This document shows, in pieces, positions 33,238 through 41,255 of a stretch of 64,000 nucleotides of DNA. The stretch comes from an uncultured Sphaerochaeta sp. (lineage in GTDB: Bacteria; Spirochaetota; Spirochaetia; Sphaerochaetales; Sphaerochaetaceae). Position 1 is the first letter of the stretch; every line of letters begins with the position of its first letter. The position numbers were made by a program, and so were the translations under genes. The notes beneath the pieces were generated by a model. It had not been told where the DNA came from, did no database searches, and saw nothing but the letters and a program-made list of their open reading frames with translations. The DNA is taken from assembly GCF_963676285.1 (NCBI RefSeq), contig NZ_OY781063.1, positions 1,488,001 through 1,552,000 of the forward strand, read 5' to 3'.

Positions 33238-34920
33238 TTACTTCTCGTAGGCTGACTCATGCACTCCGGCTACCGCTCTTCCACTCGGCTCATTCATAGC
33301 CCTAAACGCCCGGTCCCATTCCAGAGCTGTTGCTGTGGAACAAGCAACCGAGTCCTCACGGGGAACACAGCGCGCCGCGCTCTCACTGGGGAAGTGGGAA
33401 GCAAAGAGGGTACGATAGTAGTACTCCTCCTTGGTGGCGGGAGTGTGAATCGGGTACCGCTTTGCAGCCAAGGCAAACTGTTCATCACTGACCAGGGAGC
33501 TGGTCAGCTGCTTCAGGGTATCGATCCAGTTGTAGCCTACCCCGTCACTGAACTGCTCCTTCTGCCTCCAGACAATCTCATCAGGCAGATACTCCTTGAA
33601 CGCCTCACGGAGAATCCACTTCTCGATACGCTTATTCTCCCCAACAACCGGGCAGAGCTTCATATCGGGATTCAGGTTCATCGCTACATCCATGAACTCC
33701 TTGTCCAGGAACGGAACACGTCCCTCAACACCCCAGGCTGCCAGTGACTTATTCGCCCTCAGGCAGTCATAGAGATGCAGCTTGGAGAGCTTCCTGACCG
33801 TCTCCTCATGGAACTCCCTGGCATTGGGAGCCTTGTGGAAATAGAGATACCCACCAAAGAGCTCGTCACTCCCTTCCCCGCTGAGCACCATCTTGATACC
33901 CATCGAGCGAATGACGCGAGCAAGCAAATACATCGGGGTTGCTGCCCTTACCGTGGTGATATCACTGGTTTCCAGATGATAGATGACATCACTGAGAGCA
34001 TCAAGTGCCTCCTGGATAGTAAAATGTACCTCATGGTGGACAGTCTTCAGATGGGCGGCAGCAATTCGGGCTGCTTTCAGATCAGGTGATCCCTCAAGAC
34101 CAATGGCAAATGAGTGGAGCCGTGGCCACCAAGCTTCCTCTGTGTCTGCACTTTCCACCCGCTTTTGGGCATATTTTGCAGTAATGGCTGCAATGATGGA
34201 ACTATCCAAGCCACCTGAGAGCAACACCCCATAAGGAACGTCACTCATCAACTGACGCTTCACCGCAGCTTCCAGAGCCTCCTTGACCATCTCGATCGTT
34301 CCCCCATGTTCCTTGACCACATCATAGCTGGTCCAGGAGCGCTCATACCACTTCCTGAGCTTTTTCTCAGGACTGTAATACAGGTGTCCAGGAGGAAAGA
34401 GTTCGATTGCACTACAGGTCCCTTCCAAGGCCTTCAATTCACTCGCCACAAAGAAATGTCCCTGGTCATCCCATCCTTGATAGAGAGGAATGATGCCTAT
34501 ATGGTCACGAGCAATAAGGTACACATCCTTGACCTGGTCATAGAGAGCGAAGGCAAAGATACCATTCAGGTCCTCAAGGAAATCAGGGCCCTTCTCCTGG
34601 TAGAGAGCAAGGATGACTTCACAGTCACTCTGTGTCTGGAACTCGTAGACACCCTCATACTCCTTCCTGATCTGCTGGTGGTTGTAGATTTCACCATTGA
34701 CAGCCAACACCACATTCCTGTCTGCGCTGTAGAGCGGCTGACCTCCTGAGAGTGGGTCGACAATAGCTAGTCGTTCATGACTGATGATGGCCTTCTCCCC
34801 TTCATACACCCCCGACCAATCGGGACCTCGGTGACGGATCTTTCCAGACATGGAAAGAATCTGGGAACGAAAGGCCTTTGCGCTGCGCTGGATGTCAAAC
34901 ATTCCTACAAATCCACACAT
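33238..34920 (-). CDS. asnB: Asparagine synthase, glutamine-hydrolysing
   Basis: A 560-residue AsnB. The class II glutaminase domain starts at C2 (MCGFVGMFD), with the RLAIVDPLSGGQPL and VNGEIYNHQ segments. The synthetase domain has the pyrophosphate loop LLSGGLDSSIIAAI near 235. It makes asparagine from aspartate, ATP and glutamine. The start at 34920 has GGAGG six bases upstream. It is downstream of argCJBD but separated by a strong terminator only 17 bases from its start codon. That terminator overlaps a hexaloop hairpin (see the regulatory entry), so expression is probably set by antitermination. Confidence 0.95.
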   Translation of the reverse strand: MCGFVGMFDIQRSAKAFRSQILSMSGKIRHRGPDWSGVYEGEKAIISHERLAIVDPLSGGQPLYSADRNVVLAVNGEIYNHQQIRKEYEGVYEFQTQSDCEVILALYQEKGPDFLEDLNGIFAFALYDQVKDVYLIARDHIGIIPLYQGWDDQGHFFVASELKALEGTCSAIELFPPGHLYYSPEKKLRKWYERSWTSYDVVKEHGGTIEMVKEALEAAVKRQLMSDVPYGVLLSGGLDSSIIAAITAKYAQKRVESADTEEAWWPRLHSFAIGLEGSPDLKAARIAAAHLKTVHHEVHFTIQEALDALSDVIYHLETSDITTVRAATPMYLLARVIRSMGIKMVLSGEGSDELFGGYLYFHKAPNAREFHEETVRKLSKLHLYDCLRANKSLAAWGVEGRVPFLDKEFMDVAMNLNPDMKLCPVVGENKRIEKWILREAFKEYLPDEIVWRQKEQFSDGVGYNWIDTLKQLTSSLVSDEQFALAAKRYPIHTPATKEEYYYRTLFASHFPSESAARCVPREDSVACSTATALEWDRAFRAMNEPSGRAVAGVHESAYEK

Positions 34921-34937
34921 CGTATACCTCCAAACGT

Positions 34938-34980
34938 AAAAAAGACGCTCCTTGCCCAGTACTTGGGTAGGAACGTCTTT
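34938..34980 (-). terminator. Attenuator/terminator in the asnB leader (also ends argCJBD)
   Basis: On the minus strand AAAGACG and CGTCTTT close a long stem with inner TTCCT/AGGAG and CCCA/TGGG pairings, followed by six T. It starts 28 bases after the argD stop codon and ends 17 bases before the asnB start, so it controls read-through into asnB. Confidence 0.85.
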
Positions 34981-34984
34981 GTTC
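34971..34984 (-). promoter_or_regulatory. ANTAR-type hexaloop hairpin in the asnB leader
   Basis: On the minus strand GAAC-AAAGAC-GTTC forms a four-bp stem with a six-base loop having A at position 1 and G at position 4. The loop and 3' arm are the same bases as the 5' arm of the asnB attenuator, so the two folds exclude each other. Recognition by the ANTAR protein encoded at 53976-54548 is inferred. Confidence 0.65.
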
Positions 34985-34992
34985 TTGGAAGG

Positions 34993-35021
34993 ATACTACC
35001 TGCTCTTTTACAAAGTTGCAA
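34993..35021 (-). promoter_or_regulatory. Candidate asnB promoter inside the end of argD
   Basis: On the minus strand TTGCAA (35016-35021) and TAGTAT (34993-34998) are 17 bases apart. Transcription would begin close to the hexaloop hairpin, as in the glnN and glutamate synthase leaders. Each element matches the consensus at only four of six positions. Confidence 0.4.
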
Positions 35022-36201
35022 GTGCCTCATCCACTACAGAGAGTGCAGCATCAATATCTTTTTTCTCAACAACCAAGGGGGGAACAAAGCGCAGAACGTC
35101 GCTTCCAGCGCTCGCAACCAACACACCCTTGGCAAAACAGGCATCCACGACCTGCCGGGGAGGAACGGTAAGCACCAATCCATTAATAAGACCCTTGCCC
35201 CTGACAGAAACGCAAAGGTCGGGATAGCGAGCTACCAAAAGCTCAAGCTTCGCCCTGAGATACTCCCCCATCTCCTGGACATGGGAAGTGAAGGCTGGAT
35301 CGCTGAGACGACGGACCATCTCTCTCACTGCGGCCATTGCCAAGGCATTGCCCCCAAAAGTGGATGCATGGTCTCCGGGAGTGAAGATATGACTTGCCTT
35401 TCCTGTGGTGAGCATCGCCCCGCAAGGGACACCACCAGCGAGGGCCTTTGCAGAGGTAAGTACATCGGGTTTCACACCATAGACCTGATACGCGAAGGGT
35501 TTTCCACTGCGGCCCATTCCACACTGTACCTCATCATAGATGAGCAGGAGATTGTGCTCATCACAGAGAAAGCGGAGTCCCTGCAGGAAGGCTGGGTCAG
35601 CTGGAACAATACCTCCCTCCCCCTGGATTGGCTCCACGATAATTGCACAGGTTTTGTCTGTAATGAGCGCTTTCACGCTCTCCAGGTTGTTGAACTCTGC
35701 ATAGCTGAATCCCTGGGGAAGCGGTGCAAAGTTCTTATGGTACTTCTTCTGCCCTGTTGCAGTGATGGCACCGTAGGTCCTCCCATGGAATGAATGCACC
35801 ATGGAGATGATTTCGCTACGAGGGGTCTCACTCTGGTGCCCGAATTTCCTGGCAAGCTTGAGGGAAGCCTCTGTGGCTTCCGCCCCACTATTGCAGAAGA
35901 ATACCCGCTCCATTCCAGCAAGCGAGCAAAGTTCCTTTGCAGCCTCCACCCCTACCTTGTTGTAGTAGAGATTCGAACAGTGCAAAAGGCCTTCACTAAC
36001 GACTTTATTAATAGCTTCTGAAAGGCCAGGGTCTCCATAGCCAAGGGCATTGACGGCAATACCACCGACAAAATCGAGATAGTGCTTACCATCTTCATCT
36101 ATGAGGTACATACCCTTACCACCGGTAAACACCACCGGTACTTGGCTATAGGTATCCAACAGGTACTGCTTGCCTGTCTGTATTGTTTCTTGCATGCTCA
36201 T
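35008..36201 (-). CDS. argD: Acetylornithine aminotransferase
   Basis: A 397-residue class III PLP aminotransferase. Motifs are FVGGIAVNALGYGDP, the PLP-phosphate segment NSGAEATEASLKLAR, the DEVQCGMGRSG aspartate region and the Schiff-base lysine in LTSAKALAGGVPCGAM. It converts N-acetylglutamate semialdehyde and glutamate to N-acetylornithine and 2-oxoglutarate. The ATG at 36201 overlaps the argB stop codon (ATGA). It is the last gene of argCJBD. Confidence 0.95.
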   Translation of the reverse strand: MSMQETIQTGKQYLLDTYSQVPVVFTGGKGMYLIDEDGKHYLDFVGGIAVNALGYGDPGLSEAINKVVSEGLLHCSNLYYNKVGVEAAKELCSLAGMERVFFCNSGAEATEASLKLARKFGHQSETPRSEIISMVHSFHGRTYGAITATGQKKYHKNFAPLPQGFSYAEFNNLESVKALITDKTCAIIVEPIQGEGGIVPADPAFLQGLRFLCDEHNLLLIYDEVQCGMGRSGKPFAYQVYGVKPDVLTSAKALAGGVPCGAMLTTGKASHIFTPGDHASTFGGNALAMAAVREMVRRLSDPAFTSHVQEMGEYLRAKLELLVARYPDLCVSVRGKGLINGLVLTVPPRQVVDACFAKGVLVASAGSDVLRFVPPLVVEKKDIDAALSVVDEALATL

Positions 36202-37085
36202 GAGCGTTCCTCCTTGGTGACCATGGTCCCGATTCCCCGTGTGGTGAATATCTCAAGCAGGATGGCGTGGGGAACCCTGCCATCAAGTACGTGAACACTG
36301 CTCACCCCTTTCTCCAATCCATCAAGGCAACACTGCACCTTGGGGATCATACCGCCATTGATCGTACCATCCTGTATGTACTCTTCAGCTTGTCTTGTAC
36401 TCAATGCGCGTATGATGGAGGAGGGATCATCCTTGTCCTTGAGAATACCTTCCACATCGGTGAGGAACACCAACTTCTGTGCAGAGAGTGAACCTGCAAC
36501 GGCACTTGCCGCATAGTCGGCATTGATGTTGTAGGTATTACCCTCCTCATCAACCCCAACAGGGGAGACAACCGGAACGAAGTTGTTGGAAAGCAAGGTC
36601 TCCAGGAGACTGGTGTCGACCTTCTCCACATGGCCAACATACCCAAGATCTCGCCCCTTGTCATCCAACTTCTTTGAACAGAGCAGAGTTCTTCCATCCT
36701 TGCCACTGATGCCAACGGCACTGATGCCTACCTGCTCCAGCTCACTGACCAGGCTCTTGCCGATGGATCCACTGAGCACCATCTCCGCTACCTGTGCTGT
36801 CTCAGCATCGGTTACACGAAGCCCATCAAGGAACTTGCTCTTCTTACCCAGACGGTCGAGCAGGCTGGTAATCTCCTTGCCCCCGCCGTGGATGACCACA
36901 GGTTTTAAACCGATGTACTTAAGCATCGCAATATCCTGGATAACCGACTTCTTCAATTGCTCATCAACCATGGCAGAGCCGCCATATTTGACCACGACAA
37001 TACTGCCGGCGAATGTCCTGATGTAGGGAATCGCCTCGATAAGCACCTCAGCCTTGAGGATCTCGTTTGCCATCCTGTGTTTCAT
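36198..37085 (-). CDS. argB: Acetylglutamate kinase
   Basis: A 295-residue amino acid kinase. The ATP-binding glycine motifs are VVKYGGSAM and VVIHGGGKEI; the substrate region is LRVTDAETAQVAEMVLSGSI and the C-terminal NINADYAASAVAGSL. It phosphorylates N-acetylglutamate, the usual site of arginine feedback inhibition. The start at 37085 overlaps the argJ stop as TGATG; an ATG at 37073 (MANEILKAE) is the alternative. It is the third gene of argCJBD. Confidence 0.95.
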   Translation of the reverse strand: MKHRMANEILKAEVLIEAIPYIRTFAGSIVVVKYGGSAMVDEQLKKSVIQDIAMLKYIGLKPVVIHGGGKEITSLLDRLGKKSKFLDGLRVTDAETAQVAEMVLSGSIGKSLVSELEQVGISAVGISGKDGRTLLCSKKLDDKGRDLGYVGHVEKVDTSLLETLLSNNFVPVVSPVGVDEEGNTYNINADYAASAVAGSLSAQKLVFLTDVEGILKDKDDPSSIIRALSTRQAEEYIQDGTINGGMIPKVQCCLDGLEKGVSSVHVLDGRVPHAILLEIFTTRGIGTMVTKEERS

Positions 37086-38305
37086 CAGCTTCTATAATCT
37101 CCATTGATCCGAACATACTCATAGGAAAGATCACAACCCCAAGCGGTTCCTTCCCCCTCTCCGTCTGTCAAGGTTGCAAGTGTCTGCACATCCCTTTCCA
37201 TCAGGATTCCCTTTGCTGTGTGCTCATCAAAGGCCAGGGGAGTCCCTGCTGAGACAACCTGTATCGTCCCCTTGGAAGAGGAAAAAAAGAGGTCAACAGC
37301 ATGTGGATTGAATTCAGCTCCACTATAGCCCATGGCACAGAGAATCCGTCCCCAGTTTGCATCACTGCCAAAAAAGGCCGTCTTTACCAGGTTGCTGCTG
37401 ATGATCGAGCGAGCAAGAATCTGGGCTGTTTCCTTGTCCTTTGCTCCCTTGACCGTTACCTCAAGGAACTTTCCAGCCCCTTCCCCGTCACGAACAATTG
37501 CCTTTGCAAGTTCCTTGTGGACGTACAGGAAAGCCTGGGTGAAGGCTTCCCACTCCCTGTGGGAGGGAGTAAGTTCGTCACACCCACTCTTTGCATTGGC
37601 AAGCACCAGCACAGTATCATTGGTGGAGGTATCCCCATCCACACTGATCATATTGTAGGTGTCACGGATGGAGGAACCAAGCAACTCCTGGAGAACCGCC
37701 TTTTCAATGGTTGCATCGGTGGTAATGAAGCTGAGCATGGTGGCCATGTTGGGATGGATCATCCCCGAGCCTTTTGCCATACCGCCAATGGTTACCTGCT
37801 TCCCATCAATCTCAAGCGAGACTGCAACTTCCTTGGTGAAGGTATCGGTGGTGAGAATAGCCTTTGCCGCTTCCTCAGCGCCCGCTCTCGATGAATCGAG
37901 AACATTCGCACAATCATCAATACCCTTAATGATTTTATCCATGGGCAAGGGAAGCCCGATAACACCTGTGGAACAGACCAATACCTCCTCAGGTTGCAAA
38001 CCCAAGGTCTTTGCCGTATGTACGGCCATGGCATGGGCATCCTTCTCGCCTTGCTCTGCTGTGCATGCATTGGCATTCCCGCTGTTAATCACAATAGCTT
38101 GTGCCTGGAGGGAAGAGGATACCAGTTTCTGGTCCCAAAGGACCGGGGCTGCTTTCACCAAGTTGGTAGTAAAAGAACCTGCAAAACTACAGGGAACCTC
38201 ACTATAGACCAAGGCAAGGTCCTTTTTACGTTTCTTGACACCACAGGCTACACCATTGGCTGAAAATCCCAAGGCGGCGGTAACGCCACCGTCTACTATT
38301 TGCAT
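37085..38305 (-). CDS. argJ: Glutamate N-acetyltransferase/amino-acid acetyltransferase
   Basis: A 406-residue ornithine acetyltransferase. The self-cleavage site is readable in GSGMIHPNMATMLSF, where the threonine of ATML becomes the N-terminal nucleophile of the beta chain. ArgJ recycles the acetyl group from N-acetylornithine to glutamate. In bifunctional forms it also uses acetyl-CoA, which would be needed here if no separate argA exists. The ATG at 38305 has AAGGAGGA upstream; the longer frame lacks one. It is 13 bases after argC. Confidence 0.94.
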   Translation of the reverse strand: MQIVDGGVTAALGFSANGVACGVKKRKKDLALVYSEVPCSFAGSFTTNLVKAAPVLWDQKLVSSSLQAQAIVINSGNANACTAEQGEKDAHAMAVHTAKTLGLQPEEVLVCSTGVIGLPLPMDKIIKGIDDCANVLDSSRAGAEEAAKAILTTDTFTKEVAVSLEIDGKQVTIGGMAKGSGMIHPNMATMLSFITTDATIEKAVLQELLGSSIRDTYNMISVDGDTSTNDTVLVLANAKSGCDELTPSHREWEAFTQAFLYVHKELAKAIVRDGEGAGKFLEVTVKGAKDKETAQILARSIISSNLVKTAFFGSDANWGRILCAMGYSGAEFNPHAVDLFFSSSKGTIQVVSAGTPLAFDEHTAKGILMERDVQTLATLTDGEGEGTAWGCDLSYEYVRINGDYRS

Positions 38306-38318
38306 AACATATTCCTCC

Positions 38319-39359
38319 TTACAGGGGGCTGGCAACCGTGGAGGCAAGACCAGTCTCTTCGCCCAGGTTGCACCGGATATTCATATTCTGCACGGCTTGG
38401 CCGGCAGCTCCTTTGACCAGATTATCGATCGCTCCGATTGCAATAACACGCTTGGTTCTTCCATCAACCTTCCAGCCGATGGCACACATGTTTGTATTCT
38501 TCACAAATCGGGTCTCAGGAAGAGATGATCCCATCAAACGGACAAACCTCTCGTCATCGTACCACTTCTGGTATGCAGAGGTTACCTCCGCTTCACTGAC
38601 CCCATCCTTCAGGTTGGCGTAGCAGGTCGAGAGGATCCCGCGGTGCATGGGAACGAGATGTGGGGTAAATTGCACCACAAGGTTGGAACCATAAAGAGCA
38701 CTCAACTCCTGTTCAATCTCCGGGGTATGGCGGTGATTCGTCACCCCGTATGCCTTGTATGACTCGTTGACCTCACAAAAGAGTGAGCCAAGCTTCTCAG
38801 AGCGGCCGGCACCACTAACACCACTGGCGCTGTCAATGATCAGGGAATCTGGATCAACCAGCTTTTCAGCTACCAAGGGAGCCAAGGTAAGAATACTGCA
38901 GCTGGTATAGCAACCAGGATTGGCAATCAGGTTTGCTGTTTCAATGTGCTCGCGATGCAGTTCACACAACCCATAGACAGCCTCACTGAGCAAATCCTTG
39001 CTCCCGTGGCTTGTTTTGTACCAAGCTTCATAGACACTACTGTCACCGAGTCGATAATCGGCACCAAGATCGATAATAATACAGCGCTCCAGAATCTCCC
39101 GGGTTACCTTATGACTCGCCATCCCGTGGGGAAGGGCAAGGAACAGGACAGAGCACCGCTTGCTCGCTTCCTCAATATCTTCCTCTTCCAGGACCAGGTC
39201 ACACCCTCCCTCAAGAGAGGGATATATCTCACTGAAACGCTTTCCGCTGTAGGAGTGTGAGGCAAGGTAGGTAATCTCCACAGACGGATGATTTACCAAT
39301 AGGGCAACCAATTGTGACCCAGCATAGCCTGTAGCACCAATGACTCCAACTTGTAGCAT
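38319..39359 (-). CDS. argC: N-acetyl-gamma-glutamyl-phosphate reductase
   Basis: A 346-residue reductase. The NADP-binding motif GVIGATGYAGSQLVALL opens the protein, the catalytic cysteine is in IANPGCYTSC, and HRHTPEIEQEL and FTPHLVPMHRGI are the usual substrate-site segments. It makes N-acetylglutamate semialdehyde. The ATG at 39359 has GGAGGA; the longer frame runs through the promoter and is rejected. First gene of argCJBD, with a palindromic operator in its promoter. Confidence 0.95.
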   Translation of the reverse strand: MLQVGVIGATGYAGSQLVALLVNHPSVEITYLASHSYSGKRFSEIYPSLEGGCDLVLEEEDIEEASKRCSVLFLALPHGMASHKVTREILERCIIIDLGADYRLGDSSVYEAWYKTSHGSKDLLSEAVYGLCELHREHIETANLIANPGCYTSCSILTLAPLVAEKLVDPDSLIIDSASGVSGAGRSEKLGSLFCEVNESYKAYGVTNHRHTPEIEQELSALYGSNLVVQFTPHLVPMHRGILSTCYANLKDGVSEAEVTSAYQKWYDDERFVRLMGSSLPETRFVKNTNMCAIGWKVDGRTKRVIAIGAIDNLVKGAAGQAVQNMNIRCNLGEETGLASTVASPL

Positions 39360-39384
39360 ACGTTCCTCCAAAAACTCAATATTA

Positions 39385-39459
39385 GTATAATTATACAAAA
39401 ATATTCCGTTTTGACCAGACCTTTGCATATATTTTCACAAATTTATGTATAAATATTAA
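39385..39459 (-). promoter_or_regulatory. argC promoter with ARG-box-like operators
   Basis: GTATAATTATAC (39385-39396) is a perfect 12-base palindrome of the ArgR operator type, and on the minus strand it contains the -10 hexamer TATAAT. TGTATAAATATTAA (39446-39459) is a second, imperfect match about six helical turns upstream, overlapping the end of the preceding GNAT gene. ArgR or an ArgR-like protein is the expected ligand; none is encoded in the window. Confidence 0.6.
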
Positions 39460-40142
39460 TTAAACCAATATACCAGCTCTGAAGAAAATACTAACCCAAG
39501 CTTCTTTTGAAGTGATAGAGAAGCTGTATTTGCCACCTCAACGTGGCAATATGGATTAGTTCCTTGAGCAAGCAACCTATTGATATATGCTCTCTCCAGG
39601 GCTTCCCCCACATGCCTCCTTCGGTACTGGGGCAACACCTCCAGCATACCCATAGCACACTCAACATGCCTGCCCATGAACCCAGCTAGATTGCCATCAA
39701 TCTCTGCAGCGATCATGACTCCTGCCTCGTATCGTTCACGGATATATTCTTCATCGCCATGTTTGTAGTGATGCAACACAACAGGGATATCTCTCTCCTC
39801 AAGAGTGCGGATAAGGATGGACTCATCCTCGATAAGTGGTTGTGCCAAAAGATATACAGCCTGGACGCACTCCAGGGAGACACCAAGACCTCTCTTCTGA
39901 AGTGCAGGAACAATCGGTCCGCTATGCACTGAGATGGGCTCCTTGCAATGAGAGAGCGCGTCAGCAAAGGTGTCTGCCGCTGCTGGGTTGAACAATGCCA
40001 CCGCATAGGTTGCATCCCGAACATGGAGCAATATTCCATCTTCATCTGCAATGAGGACTTCTGCTATACCCTCTTCCAGTGGCTCGATCAAATCGATATA
40101 GGTAGTTCTCCCCTTCAGGGAGAGTGTCTTGATTACATCCAT
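39456..40142 (-). CDS. GNAT N-acetyltransferase
   Basis: A 228-residue protein. The N-terminal 95 residues (GIAEVLIADEDGILLHVRDATYAVAL) form a lid-like domain, and the C-terminal half is a GNAT domain with motif A-like MGMLEVLPQYRRRHVGEALERAYINRLL followed by NTASLSLQKKLGLVF. It lies upstream of argC on the same strand but 97 bases away, with operators between them. The substrate is unknown. An N-acetylglutamate synthase role is tempting from position, but nothing in the sequence shows it. Confidence 0.8.
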   Translation of the reverse strand: MDVIKTLSLKGRTTYIDLIEPLEEGIAEVLIADEDGILLHVRDATYAVALFNPAAADTFADALSHCKEPISVHSGPIVPALQKRGLGVSLECVQAVYLLAQPLIEDESILIRTLEERDIPVVLHHYKHGDEEYIRERYEAGVMIAAEIDGNLAGFMGRHVECAMGMLEVLPQYRRRHVGEALERAYINRLLAQGTNPYCHVEVANTASLSLQKKLGLVFSSELVYWFN

Positions 40143-40172
40143 AGCCTACTGTAACGCAAGATGGTGCTGCTG

Positions 40173-40544
40173 TCAGTGTCGCAGGCTGTTTATTCCATGA
40201 AATGCCAATCCTATGAGACTCAGATTATAGAAAATCAGAATGAACCCAGCAAAAAGTGGACTCGGGTCCCTGAGTGCCATCAGGATAAAGAGCGTAACAA
40301 GCATCAAAGGAAGAAAAATGAACAGCAATACTGCAGGAATCCGCCTTGCCATCGTTCCGATGGTAAGGGAGAGGGCTCCAACACAGGCTACCAAACCAAG
40401 CTCAGCAGTAAGCAGATAATCAAAGCGGAACTCCCCGGAGGCTAGCAAGGAAACCACAGCAAGTAAAACCGGGGATAGAAGCAACAGCAGAAGTATTGCG
40501 GTTCCCACGACCATCAAGATTGCACTGGGTGAGCGTTCTCTCAT
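40173..40544 (-). CDS. Small multi-pass membrane protein, unknown function
   Basis: A 123-residue protein that I do not recognise. It has four hydrophobic stretches (AILMVVGTAILLLLLLSPVLLAVVSLL, LGLVACVGALSLTIGTM, AVLLFIFLPLMLVTLFILMA, FAGFILIFYNLSLIGLAFH) separated by short charged loops. Its start overlaps the cytidylate-kinase-like gene by 4 bases (ATGA), so the two are translationally coupled. Confidence 0.7.
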   Translation of the reverse strand: MRERSPSAILMVVGTAILLLLLLSPVLLAVVSLLASGEFRFDYLLTAELGLVACVGALSLTIGTMARRIPAVLLFIFLPLMLVTLFILMALRDPSPLFAGFILIFYNLSLIGLAFHGINSLRH

Positions 40545-41194
40545 TTTGCCTCTCTGCCAAGCATTTTCTCAACAAGTTTGAGCAACACATCGTCAACCAC
40601 AAGATCTGCTCGGCTGGTTTTGGCATCAATTCGTGGTCGTTTCATCAATTGCTGATAGGCATCAGCAATCCAAAGCGTCGCTGTCTCCGGTGGAACGATG
40701 CCTGTATCAATAACCAAATCAAAGAGAGAAGCATCTCGTTGGTTATACTGCAGGTCGGACTGGACAAAGGATGTCCTCACCAACTCCTGGTCTATGATTG
40801 CTTTCCTTGCCTGCTCTTCAGTCCCACCCCGCTCTTTCTGTTTCCTCTGGACCCTTACCTCAAGTGGAGCCTTGATCCGTACATTCAGGACATCAGTATA
40901 GCCTTGCAGGAGACCAAACCCCCCTCGTCCAAGCATGACAACATTGCCAACTTTGGCAAATGCACGCATGACTGCAAGGAGAAAATCCACTGTTCGATAC
41001 CGGTGTTGGTCAAATCGTTCCCAGAATGTGGGCAGACTGTCATAGACTTCGTCAAACCCACTGAAGCCATACTCATGCATGACTTTCTCAATATCTTGCT
41101 TATCCACGAAGGCAAGCCCCAGTTGCTCGGCCACTTGCTTAGCGATGAAGGTTCCTTCACTGCCAATCTGACGGGAAATAGTAATGACTCCCAT
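40541..41194 (-). CDS. Cytidylate kinase-like family protein
   Basis: A 217-residue P-loop-fold protein of the Cytidylate_kin2 family. It opens with MGVITISRQIGSEGTFIAKQVAEQLG and continues with VVMLGRGGFGLLQGYTDVLNVRIKAPLEVRV. The P-loop lacks the usual GK pair (GSEGTF), as in much of this family, so kinase activity is unproven. The ATG at 41194 has GAGGAGG five bases upstream. It is coupled to a downstream small membrane protein by an ATGA overlap, hinting at joint work at the membrane. Confidence 0.82.
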   Translation of the reverse strand: MGVITISRQIGSEGTFIAKQVAEQLGLAFVDKQDIEKVMHEYGFSGFDEVYDSLPTFWERFDQHRYRTVDFLLAVMRAFAKVGNVVMLGRGGFGLLQGYTDVLNVRIKAPLEVRVQRKQKERGGTEEQARKAIIDQELVRTSFVQSDLQYNQRDASLFDLVIDTGIVPPETATLWIADAYQQLMKRPRIDAKTSRADLVVDDVLLKLVEKMLGREAK

Positions 41195-41255
41195 AGGCAC
41201 CTCCTCTGGTAATTTCATGGTAAGTCAGTACTTTTGAGCTGTCAAGGAATGGCCC

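Noticed and set aside
34938..34984. The asnB leader as a tRNA-sensing T-box
   Set aside because: There is no room for the specifier stem and no T-box bulge sequence (GGTGG-type) on the minus strand. The hexaloop hairpin explains the structure better.
34777..35793. A 338-codon plus-strand frame
   Set aside because: Antisense to asnB and argD and runs straight through the terminator between them.
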